This document shows, in pieces, positions 1 through 6,284 of a stretch of 13,676 nucleotides of DNA (its first letter is position 1; every line of letters begins with the position of its first letter). The DNA is from CAWUJT01 sp963922715 (GTDB lineage Bacteria; Pseudomonadota; Alphaproteobacteria; Rhodobacterales; Rhodobacteraceae): the NCBI GenBank assembly GCA_963922715.1, contig CAWUJT010000069.1, positions 1 through 13,676 of the forward strand, given 5' to 3'. The position numbers were made by a program, and so were the translations under genes. The notes beneath the pieces are model-generated. The model was not told the DNA's origin, ran no database searches, and worked only from the letters and a program-made list of their open reading frames with translations.

Positions 1-1
1 C

Positions 2-289
2 CATCCGTGGCGGCCCCACAGGGCCTACCTGGGCCTCCCCATTGGGGGGGACGGCAAATACGGTGGGCCGGCCCAATAAAATTTCGGGGAGGGTTGGGGG
101 GCGCCGCTGGGGGGGGAGATCAGCCGTAAACTGCATCTGCATGCCAATAGCTTGACCCTTGAACATCCCCGCAGCAAAGCACGCCTTCATCTTACAGCAC
201 CTTTGCCAGATCATATGGCCAAAACATGGACGTTTTTCGATTGGCAGGATTTTGAAATCCCAAAAGATCCATTTGTTGCGGAGGTTTAA
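2..289 (+). CDS. RluA-family rRNA pseudouridine synthase, C-terminal end, partial and interrupted by an in-frame stop
   Basis: This family converts uridines in rRNA to pseudouridine; the member here would be RluC/RluD-like. Reading the frame that ends at TAA 287-289, the later part is a clean family C-terminus: ISRKLHLHANSL, then TAPLPDHMAKTW and an aromatic tail. The earlier part resembles the usual THQLRxH...GHPIxGDxKYGGP stretch, but key residues are altered: it reads HPWRPHRAYLGLPIGGDGKY, and a TAA at 77-79 follows GGPAQ. Beyond that stop the frame stays open (NFGEGWGAPLGGEIS). The same 115 bases carry runs of seven, six and eight G. Since frame and spacing are kept while substitutions cluster and favour G, I infer poor base calls near a contig end rather than a true pseudogene, but the sequence alone cannot decide. 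The N-terminus and catalytic Asp lie outside the window. Confidence 0.72.
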
Positions 290-339
290 TGTGTTGTAAT
301 CGATCTGTGCTAACACCAGGGACGCCTGCGAATGTCTGA
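289..339 (+). other. Possible 16-codon coupled ORF between rluA and atp12
   Basis: An ATG overlaps the preceding stop (TAATG, 287-291) and has a good Shine-Dalgarno, GGAGG at 280-284, four bases upstream. It opens a 16-codon frame whose TGA (337-339) overlaps the start of the ATP12 gene (ATG 332-334). The peptide (MCCNRSVLTPGTPANV) matches nothing I recognise. The ATP12 gene itself has no strong ribosome binding site, so this frame could carry ribosomes from the upstream gene into it, or it could be a leftover from deletion of a gene. It may equally be chance. Confidence 0.25.
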
Positions 340-1042
340 TTGGGTGTTAAAAAGGTTCTGGAATAATGTGACGGTTGAACAATGCCATGAGGGATGGCGT
401 GTTCTGTTAGATATGCGTCCTGTACGCACACCTGCCACGGGTCATCTTGCTGTGCCAACACGCGCTTTGGCGGAAGGCATCGCCACTGAATGGGCGGCAC
501 AAGACCAGATTGTTGTCCCTGTTTCTATGCCTTTGACGCGTGCCGCAAATACCGCCATCGATAAAATCTCACAACAACACAAGGAAACCGTCGATTTGCT
601 GAGTGCCTATGGGGAAAGCGATCTTTTGTGTTATCGCGCAGAGGGGCCAGATGCTTTGGTTCGGCGACAGACAGACGTTTGGGACCCGCTTTTAGATTGG
701 GCAGACGCACAGTTCGGTGCCCGCCTGAAGATCACAACAGGTTTATGTCCAATTGCGCAAAGCCCCGAAGTCTTGTGTGCCCTCAGGGAGCCGATCACAC
801 GGCTCGATCATTTTGCCTTAACTGCTCTTTATGATTTTGTGACTCTCTCAGGCTCTCTCGTTATCGGGTTAGCGGCTCAAGCTGAAGCCTTTGCGCTGGA
901 CAATCTCTGGGAAGCTTCGCGAATCGATGAGATATGGCAGGCGTCACAATGGGGCGAAGATATGGAAGCGACACAAGGTGCGCTCAATCGTCGTAATGCA
1001 TTTTTTCAAGCTGCTGAATTTCACAGCATGTTGATGGTATAG
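332..1042 (+). CDS. ATP12-family F1-ATPase assembly chaperone
   Basis: The 236-residue product matches the ATP12 family, which in mitochondria binds the free alpha subunit of F1 so that the alpha3beta3 hexamer of ATP synthase can form; the alphaproteobacterial homologues are presumed to do the same in the cytoplasm. Family landmarks are all present: the N-terminal LKRFWNNVTVE, RPVRTPA around residue 30, LAEGIATEWAAQ, the MPLTRAANTAID segment near residue 68, the block YGESDLLCYRAEGPDALVRRQ with WDPLLDWA, and the late LYDFVTLSGSLVIGLA. Length is normal for bacterial members. There is no signal peptide or membrane segment. The start ATG overlaps the end of a tiny upstream frame, and no strong Shine-Dalgarno precedes it, so translation may depend on coupling to the upstream rluA gene. 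Identification is confident at family level; the chaperone role is inferred from homologues. Confidence 0.93.
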   Translation: MSDWVLKRFWNNVTVEQCHEGWRVLLDMRPVRTPATGHLAVPTRALAEGIATEWAAQDQIVVPVSMPLTRAANTAIDKISQQHKETVDLLSAYGESDLLCYRAEGPDALVRRQTDVWDPLLDWADAQFGARLKITTGLCPIAQSPEVLCALREPITRLDHFALTALYDFVTLSGSLVIGLAAQAEAFALDNLWEASRIDEIWQASQWGEDMEATQGALNRRNAFFQAAEFHSMLMV

Positions 1043-1181
1043 CTGCTCAACAAGGCAGATAAGCGCAAATCTAAGCGTCTTAGAAGCAGAAGTATCTGGT
1101 ATTTTTCGATAAGATTTGAGCGAAAGATTAAAAGTTGTGCATTGATGGGTTGACGATCTGTTGATTATTTGGCCAATTAGC

Positions 1182-1196
1182 GCACCGTTAGGGTGA
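1182..1196 (+). promoter_or_regulatory. NtrC-like dyad upstream of bztA
   Basis: The sequence reads GCACC-GTTAG-GGTGA. The enteric NtrC enhancer dyad is GCACC, five bases, GGTGC, so nine of ten arm positions agree with the right spacing. It lies about 80 bases before the start of an amino-acid uptake operon, a plausible nitrogen-regulated target. The same bases can also form a small hairpin with the following stretch (GGTGAA 1192-1197 with TTCACC 1202-1207). No matching sigma-54 promoter was found, and Rhodobacter-type NtrC can work without one. This is a motif resemblance only. Confidence 0.3.
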
Positions 1197-1218
1197 AGTT
1201 TTTCACCTAGAACTCAAT

Positions 1219-1231
1219 CCCCATATTGGGG
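1219..1231. repeat. 13-base palindrome CCCCATATTGGGG upstream of bztA
   Basis: Arms CCCCA and TGGGG are perfectly complementary around a TAT centre, 43 bases before the bztA start codon. It could be a small operator or a weak hairpin in the 5' untranslated region. No T-run follows, so it is not a terminator. Confidence 0.35.
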
Positions 1232-1274
1232 CAAACTTCGTCTTAATGACGGATTAATCAGGGAAGAGAAAAAG

Positions 1275-2294
1275 ATGAAAAATAAAATTTTTCTTGGTGC
1301 ATGCGTTGCCGCTGGTCTGACAGCGACTGCAGCAGCTGCCGCCACTCTTGACGACGTAAAAGCACGTGGCACTTTAAACTGTGGCGTGACAACCGGTGTT
1401 CCCGGTTTTGCCGAGCCAGACGCCAATGGTGTTTGGAAAGGATTTGACGTTGCTGTATGCCGCGCTGTCGCGGCCGCCGTACTTGGCGATTCAACAGCTG
1501 TTAACTTTGTTCCAACAACAGGGAAAACACGCTTCACAGCGCTCGCTTCCGGTGAAATCGACATGCTGGCACGTAACACCACATGGACATTCAGCCGCGA
1601 CGTTGACCTCAAGTTCGAATTTGTGGGCGTAAACTACTATGACGGTCAGGGCTTTATGGTTCCTGCTGATCTCGGTGTGTCTTCCGCGACTGAGCTTGAT
1701 GGCGCTTCCGTTTGTATTCAAACAGGGACAACAACCGAGTTAAACCTTGCGGATTTTTTCCGTGCCAACAACATCAGCTACACACCTGTTCCAATTGAAA
1801 CAGGCGCTGAAGCGGCACAGCAGTTCGTTGCAGGTGCATGTGACGTTTACACAACGGACCGTTCTGCTTTGGCGGCTCAGCGTGCAAACTTCGCCAACCC
1901 CGATGATTATGTCGTGCTTCCAGAAGTTGTTTCTAAAGAACCTCTTGGACCTCTCGTCCGTCATGGCGACAATGACTGGGGCGACATCGTGCGTTGGACA
2001 CTCAATGCTCTGATCACAGCTGAAGAGCTTGGCGTGACGTCTGAAAACGTGGCAGAGCTTGCTGCAGCTGCAACCAACAATCCCGAAATCAACCGTCTTC
2101 TCGGGACAGAGGGTGAGTTGGGTGCTATGCTTGGTCTGGACGCTGACTGGGCGGTTAGCGCAATTTCTGTCGAAGGGAACTACGGCGAGATTTTTGAGAA
2201 CAACATCGGGTCTGCGACACCAATCGCCTTGGCACGTGGCTTGAATGCGCCATATTACGAAGGTGGTCTGATCTACTCTCCACCTTTCCGGTAA
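1275..2294 (+). CDS. bztA: Periplasmic glutamate/glutamine/aspartate/asparagine-binding protein (BztA/AapJ type)
   Basis: This 339-residue protein is the solute receptor of a polar amino-acid ABC importer. It starts with a Sec signal peptide: a basic MKNK, a hydrophobic stretch and an alanine-rich cleavage region around residues 19-23, with the mature chain starting near TLDDVKARG. The family-3 solute-binding signature appears at residues 56-72 as GFDVAVCRAVAAAVLGD, with Ala where many relatives have Asp. Further AapJ-type blocks are KTRFTALASGEIDMLARNTTWT, VCIQTGTTTELNL and GACDVYTTDRSALAAQR. Length agrees with AapJ/BztA (about 340). The ribosome site GGGAAGAG lies six bases from the ATG. 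It heads the operon with the two permeases and ATPase downstream; a strong hairpin right after it probably lets the binding protein be made in excess. Substrate range is inferred from homologues. Confidence 0.93.
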   Translation: MKNKIFLGACVAAGLTATAAAAATLDDVKARGTLNCGVTTGVPGFAEPDANGVWKGFDVAVCRAVAAAVLGDSTAVNFVPTTGKTRFTALASGEIDMLARNTTWTFSRDVDLKFEFVGVNYYDGQGFMVPADLGVSSATELDGASVCIQTGTTTELNLADFFRANNISYTPVPIETGAEAAQQFVAGACDVYTTDRSALAAQRANFANPDDYVVLPEVVSKEPLGPLVRHGDNDWGDIVRWTLNALITAEELGVTSENVAELAAAATNNPEINRLLGTEGELGAMLGLDADWAVSAISVEGNYGEIFENNIGSATPIALARGLNAPYYEGGLIYSPPFR

Positions 2295-2306
2295 GAATAA
2301 ATTTGC

Positions 2307-2340
2307 AAGGGCGCGGCGTTATCGTCGCGCCCTTCGCTTT
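2307..2340 (+). terminator. GC-rich hairpin after bztA (partial terminator or mRNA stabiliser)
   Basis: A 12-base-pair stem with one G-T pair (AAGGGCGCGGCG 2307-2318 with CGTCGCGCCCTT 2323-2334) closes a TTAT loop and is followed by CGCTTT. It starts 13 bases after the bztA stop, inside the operon. Such intercistronic hairpins after binding-protein genes usually reduce read-through or protect the upstream message, giving more receptor than membrane components. The T-tract is short, so full termination is unlikely. Confidence 0.7.
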
Positions 2341-2366
2341 CCCGACTTTAAAATAACTGGGCGAGC

Positions 2367-2392
2367 GTTATGACACATATTTTGTGCATAAC
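2367..2392. repeat. Imperfect inverted repeat upstream of bztB
   Basis: Arms GTTATG-A-CACA (2367-2377) and TGTGCATAAC (2383-2392) are complementary over ten pairs with one bulged A and a five-base loop. It ends 38 bases before the bztB start, downstream of the GC-rich hairpin. It is AT-rich, unlike the terminator hairpin, so it may be an operator-type site or a processing or stability element. No T-tract follows. Confidence 0.45.
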
Positions 2393-2430
2393 AAACGCAA
2401 CAAAAAGACAACAGGGATACGGGAACACAT

Positions 2431-3651
2431 ATGACAACGCTTGTTGATCCACCATCAGTTACCAGCACGTTTCGCATTGGACAGCTGTTAAGCGATACGC
2501 GATACCGCTCTTACACGTTTCAATTCATTGCGCTGATTGCGATTATCGCTTTTCTAGCCTTCATTGGGGGAAACCTCGCACGCAATCTTGCGGACGCGGG
2601 TTTGAACATCTCTTATGCCTTCCTTGGACAGCAAGCAGGCTATGACATCAGTCAACGCCCCATTGCCTATACCTCCACCGATACACACGGGCGGGCTGCT
2701 ATTGTCGGTTTGATGAATACCCTGATTGTTGCATTTTTAGGGTGTGTTCTGGCAACAATTCTAGGTGTTATTGCTGGTGTTTTGCGTCTTTCTAAAAACT
2801 GGCTGGTCGCGAAACTTATGTCTTTCTACGTGGAAATTTTTCGCAACGTACCGGTTCTTATCTGGATCTTGATTATCTTCTTCATCTTTACAGCGGCCAT
2901 GCCAGCACCGCGTGACTTTCGCGGCGATGATCCTGCTGCAAGCATGCTGTTTGGGGCATTTGCATTCACCAACCGCGGTGTGTTTTTTCCTTGGCCCATC
3001 TGGGGCCCGGGGTCTTGGGTGGTTGTGCTGACCTTTTTCGCATCAATCGCTGGAATGATTGGCTATCGGCGTTATGCAAAGATGAAGCTGTTCCAAGAAG
3101 GCGTTATGCTGCCTACCTTTTGGCCGAGTATTGCCATTCTTTTCCTGCCTGCAATTTTGATGCAGATTGTGATGGGCAGTCCGATCACACTTGAGTATCC
3201 AGAGCTACGCGGCTTCAACTTTCAAGGGGGCAATGTCGCCTTGGGATCACTTCTTGGTCTTTGGTTGGCGCTGTCGATATACACTGGTGCTTTTATTGCG
3301 GAAAACGTGCGTGCCGGTATTTTGGCCATTTCAAAGGGTCAAACCGAAGCTGCCGCAGCCCTTGGACTACGACCAAATCGAATTATGTCTCTGGTGGTTT
3401 TGCCGCAAGCGCTGCGCGTGATTATCCCACCGCTGATTTCTCAGTATCTGAACATCACCAAAAACTCGTCACTCGCCATTGCTGTGGGCTATATGGACCT
3501 CACGGGTACGCTTGGCGGGATCACACTTCTGCAAACGGGCCGTGCGATTGAGGCGGTGCTTCTGCTGATGCTGTTTTATCTCATTGTCTCTCTCAGTATT
3601 TCATTGGTGATGAATATCTACAATAACTCTGTGAAGCTGAAGGAGCGCTGA
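2431..3651 (+). CDS. bztB: Polar amino-acid ABC transporter permease (BztB/AapQ type)
   Basis: This 406-residue inner-membrane protein is one of two permease subunits of the importer. Hydrophobic segments lie near residues 31-49, 94-117, 137-155, 194-213, 231-249, 271-291 and 375-396. The binding-protein-dependent transport signature (EAA loop, which contacts the ATPase) is clear at residues 303-312, GQTEAAAALG, followed by LVVLPQALRVIIPPL and the NITKNSSLAIAVGY stretch typical of His/Glu/Gln permeases. The VEIFRNVPVLIWILIIFF segment near residue 134 is also characteristic. The long loop between the first two membrane segments, containing GYDISQRPIAYTSTDTHGRA, is an AapQ/BztB feature. Length agrees with AapQ (about 400). 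Only weak GGGA stretches precede the ATG. The stop is one base from the next gene, so the two permeases are translationally linked and probably form a heterodimer. Confidence 0.94.
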   Translation: MTTLVDPPSVTSTFRIGQLLSDTRYRSYTFQFIALIAIIAFLAFIGGNLARNLADAGLNISYAFLGQQAGYDISQRPIAYTSTDTHGRAAIVGLMNTLIVAFLGCVLATILGVIAGVLRLSKNWLVAKLMSFYVEIFRNVPVLIWILIIFFIFTAAMPAPRDFRGDDPAASMLFGAFAFTNRGVFFPWPIWGPGSWVVVLTFFASIAGMIGYRRYAKMKLFQEGVMLPTFWPSIAILFLPAILMQIVMGSPITLEYPELRGFNFQGGNVALGSLLGLWLALSIYTGAFIAENVRAGILAISKGQTEAAAALGLRPNRIMSLVVLPQALRVIIPPLISQYLNITKNSSLAIAVGYMDLTGTLGGITLLQTGRAIEAVLLLMLFYLIVSLSISLVMNIYNNSVKLKER

Positions 3652-3652
3652 G

Positions 3653-5350
3653 ATGAGCACGTCGCATACCGAAGCTTTCGTCCAAAAAGCGCCAATCCCC
3701 CCGTCAGAGCCCCCCGCAACGGAACGTGGTTTTGTTAAGTGGCTGCGAGAAAACCTGTTCTCAAGCTGGTTCAATTCAATTCTGACACTTCTGGCAATAT
3801 ACTGCATCTATTTGGTCGCTGTTCCCGCGGCCACTTGGTTTGGAAACGGTGTCTGGTATGCCGAGTCGATCCGCGATTGTCGTGACATTTTACAGGGGCA
3901 ACTGGGGGGATGTTTTGCCGTCTTGGTTGATCGGTGGGATCACCTTTTGTTCGGCTTTAACTATCCGCCGGAAGACTATTGGCGGCCGACACTTGCCGCT
4001 ATTCTTTTGGTGGCGGCTGCACTGCCCATCATGTTTACAAATCCTGGGATGATGCAGCGCGCCTTTTTTTATGCGGCGGGCGGTTTGGCCGTATTTACGC
4101 TCGCAGCTTGGGGTCTTGACGCGCTTTTTGATGAGCAGCCTTTCAATCCTTTGATGGGCTTCGTTATGGCGATTGTCCTTGGTGGCGTGTCGATATTCGT
4201 GCCCCGCAAATTCCTTTTGATTTACTCCGGGCTGTACCCATTTATTGCGTATTTCCTCCTGTGGGGCGGATCTTTGTGGCTGCCTCTTACAGTGCTTGCA
4301 GTGATCTTGGCCACCGCGGGCGTTTTCGTTCTGGTGTCGGGTAAGATAGACTTAGAAGTGCGTCGCATTGTGGCCGGTGTCGTAGGAGTTATTGCTGCTA
4401 TAGGGCTAGGGTATCTACTGTGGCAAGGCGCTTGGGAGTTGATTTATATTGCCGATTCAGTCGGGACAGATGGCGTTGTAAACAGTATTACTTTTGTGGT
4501 ATGTTGGCTTTTGTCCGTTTTCATGTTTCTGTTTTTCCTGCCGATGGCCGGTTTTGTAGGCTACGCTATTTTCAACTCTGCCGAGGATGGTGGATTGGTT
4601 TCCGTAGCTTCCGCCCTGATGTTTCTGATTGCAGCAACCTATGGAATTGCCCCGGCTGCAGAGTTTCTAAATTCGATTATCGCTATTGAACTGACAGAGA
4701 TTGCCAGCCGCCAGATGGGTGGCTTCATGCTCAATATGATCCTGGGCACGGTGTGTGTGGCATTGTCGATCCCTCTGGGCATTGTGCTGGCCTTGGGGCG
4801 TCAATCGAACATGCCCCTGATCAAGGGCGTTTGTGTGATCTTTATCGAATTCGTGCGCGGCGTGCCTTTGATCACTTTGTTGTTTGTGGCGAATGTTATG
4901 CTGGCTTATTTCCTGCCACCAGGCAACACCTTTGACCTTATCCTGCGGGTGATCATCATGATCACAATGTTTTCCGCCGCATATATCGCCGAAGTCATTC
5001 GTGGCGGTCTGGCGGCATTGCCCCGTGGCCAGTATGAAGCAGCAGACAGTCTGGGGCTGAACTACACACAATCCATGCAGCTGATCATACTGCCGCAGGC
5101 TTTGAAGATTTCTATCCCTGGCATTGTGAACGTAGCCGTTGGTTTGTTTAAAGATACAACCCTGGTGTCTGTAATTTCGATGTTTGACACGGTCGGTATG
5201 ATCCGGGGACCGATTCAGCAAACGACCGATTGGCTCGGCATTTATTGGGAGCTTTTCGGATTTGCCGCGCTTCTGTTTTTTGTCGTCTGCTACGGTATTT
5301 CTCAATATTCACAGTGGCTTGAACGTCAGCTGGCCACAGACCGCCGCTAG
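3653..5350 (+). CDS. bztC: Polar amino-acid ABC transporter permease with extra membrane segments (BztC/AapM type)
   Basis: This 565-residue product is the second permease. The AapM-type N-terminus is present: a first membrane helix near residues 41-60, then CRDILQGQLGGCFAVLVDRW and FGFNYPPEDYWRPTL (residues 76-114). The C-terminal permease core (about 350-555) is standard: GGFMLNMILG, SIPLGIVLALGRQS, FIEFVRGVPLITLLF, AAYIAEVIRGGL, the EAA loop YEAADSLGL at 461-469, ILPQALKISIPGIVN and LFKDTTLV. Between these lies about 230 residues with roughly eight additional hydrophobic segments (113-128, 137-153, 166-183, 187-203, 207-228, 238-256, 280-305, 315-332). Rhizobial AapM is about 385 residues, so most of this looks like an insertion or an expanded membrane domain. 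The frame is uninterrupted. AGGAG at 3641-3645, seven bases from the ATG, sets the start. Permease identity is firm; the role of the middle is unknown. Confidence 0.92.
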   Translation: MSTSHTEAFVQKAPIPPSEPPATERGFVKWLRENLFSSWFNSILTLLAIYCIYLVAVPAATWFGNGVWYAESIRDCRDILQGQLGGCFAVLVDRWDHLLFGFNYPPEDYWRPTLAAILLVAAALPIMFTNPGMMQRAFFYAAGGLAVFTLAAWGLDALFDEQPFNPLMGFVMAIVLGGVSIFVPRKFLLIYSGLYPFIAYFLLWGGSLWLPLTVLAVILATAGVFVLVSGKIDLEVRRIVAGVVGVIAAIGLGYLLWQGAWELIYIADSVGTDGVVNSITFVVCWLLSVFMFLFFLPMAGFVGYAIFNSAEDGGLVSVASALMFLIAATYGIAPAAEFLNSIIAIELTEIASRQMGGFMLNMILGTVCVALSIPLGIVLALGRQSNMPLIKGVCVIFIEFVRGVPLITLLFVANVMLAYFLPPGNTFDLILRVIIMITMFSAAYIAEVIRGGLAALPRGQYEAADSLGLNYTQSMQLIILPQALKISIPGIVNVAVGLFKDTTLVSVISMFDTVGMIRGPIQQTTDWLGIYWELFGFAALLFFVVCYGISQYSQWLERQLATDRR

Positions 5351-5362
5351 GGGAGGGAAAAC

Positions 5363-6169
5363 ATGACTGATACAACGATCACACCACCAAGTGTGGATAT
5401 GCATGTGAATGCCAGTCAAATGAAAATCTCGGATGAAATTGCGATCCAAATTCATGCTATGAACAAATGGTATGGCAATTTTCATGTTTTACGGGACATC
5501 AATTTGACGGTCAACCGTGGCGAACGCATCGTGATTTGTGGGCCATCGGGGTCTGGCAAGTCGACGCTTATCCGCTGCATCAACGCGCTTGAGGAACATC
5601 AGCGCGGCTCCATCACTGTAGATGGTACGCTTCTGTCGAGTGATCTGAAAAACATCGACAAGATCCGATCAGAAGTAGGCATGTGTTTTCAGCACTTTAA
5701 TCTATTCCCGCATTTGACAATCCTTGAGAACTGCACCCTTGCGCCGATTTATGTCCGCAAGACGCCAAAGAAGGATGCCGAAGAAACAGCAATGTATTTT
5801 CTTGAGAAAGTCAAAATCCCTGAACAGGCGGATAAATACCCAGGTCAACTTTCCGGCGGGCAACAACAGCGCGTGGCCATTGCGCGTTCACTTTGTATGC
5901 GGCCCCGGATTATGCTGTTTGATGAGCCGACATCGGCGCTTGACCCAGAGATGATCAAAGAAGTTTTGGACACCATGATTCAACTGGCCGAGGAAGGGAT
6001 GACGATGCTGTGTGTCACCCATGAAATGGGCTTTGCCCGTCAGGTTGCCAATCGCGTCATATTTATGGACGCTGGACAAATTGTCGAACAAAACGCACCC
6101 GAGCCGTTTTTCACAAATCCACAAAACGACCGGACCAAACTGTTTTTGAGTCAGATTCTCGGGCACTGA
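5363..6169 (+). CDS. bztD: Polar amino-acid ABC transporter ATP-binding protein (BztD/AapP type)
   Basis: This 268-residue cytoplasmic ATPase drives the importer. All ABC motifs are intact: Walker A GPSGSGKST at 60-68, Q-loop Gln110 (CFQHFNLFPHLT), signature LSGGQQQR at 163-170, Walker B IMLFDE at 183-188, D-loop SALD at 191-194 and the switch His220 in VTHEMGFAR. The segment AMNKWYGNFHVLRDINL is typical of the GlnQ/AapP group. The N-terminal 25 residues extend beyond the core, as is usual for AapP. The start has a strong purine-rich ribosome site (GGGGAGGG) and lies 12 bases after the bztC stop; internal Met codons at residues 13 and 20 are less well placed. It is the last gene of the operon and is followed by a terminator. 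Confidence 0.95.
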   Translation: MTDTTITPPSVDMHVNASQMKISDEIAIQIHAMNKWYGNFHVLRDINLTVNRGERIVICGPSGSGKSTLIRCINALEEHQRGSITVDGTLLSSDLKNIDKIRSEVGMCFQHFNLFPHLTILENCTLAPIYVRKTPKKDAEETAMYFLEKVKIPEQADKYPGQLSGGQQQRVAIARSLCMRPRIMLFDEPTSALDPEMIKEVLDTMIQLAEEGMTMLCVTHEMGFARQVANRVIFMDAGQIVEQNAPEPFFTNPQNDRTKLFLSQILGH

Positions 6170-6204
6170 GGCGTAACCTCATGGGAGGAGCATCGAGAAT
6201 CGCT

Positions 6205-6238
6205 AAGGGACGCTCTGACGACCGGAGCGTCCCTTTCT
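6205..6238 (+). terminator. Intrinsic terminator after bztD
   Basis: A perfect 11-base-pair stem, AAGGGACGCTC (6205-6215) with GAGCGTCCCTT (6225-6235), closes a nine-base loop and runs into TTTCT. It lies 36 bases after the bztD stop, between convergent genes, and ends the transporter operon. On the other strand the tail is less T-rich, so termination for the PAS gene from this side would be weaker. Confidence 0.85.
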
Positions 6239-6284
6239 AAGGTATCACTAAAAATCATTGTGTCTGTAAGGCTTCTTTTTTTGA

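Larger units (their letters stand above)
1043..1274 (+). promoter_or_regulatory. Leader and promoter region of the amino-acid transporter operon
   Basis: This 232-base gap between the ATP12 gene and bztA holds no convincing ORF. It contains a short perfect hairpin, TCTAAG-CGT-CTTAGA at 1070-1084, without a T-tract, so it is at most a weak terminator for the ATP12 transcript. A TTGACG hexamer at 1150-1155 could be a -35 element, but nothing at normal spacing is a good -10, so I do not call a promoter exactly. An NtrC-like dyad (1182-1196) and a 13-base palindrome (1219-1231) follow and are listed separately. The bztA ribosome site is GGGAAGAG at 1261-1268. Confidence 0.5.

Noticed and set aside
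1165..1190. Sigma-54 promoter for bztA near TTGGCC
   Set aside because: The GG and GC elements are off by one from the required spacing and the flanking bases do not match.
1275..1612. Minus-strand frames opposite the bztA signal peptide region
   Set aside because: They are Ala/Thr/Arg-rich shadows of bztA with no family features.
4667..5305. A 212-codon minus-strand frame opposite the BztC permease core
   Set aside because: The translation is His/Gln/Asp-rich, as expected from the reverse of hydrophobic codons, and lies opposite a well-supported permease domain.
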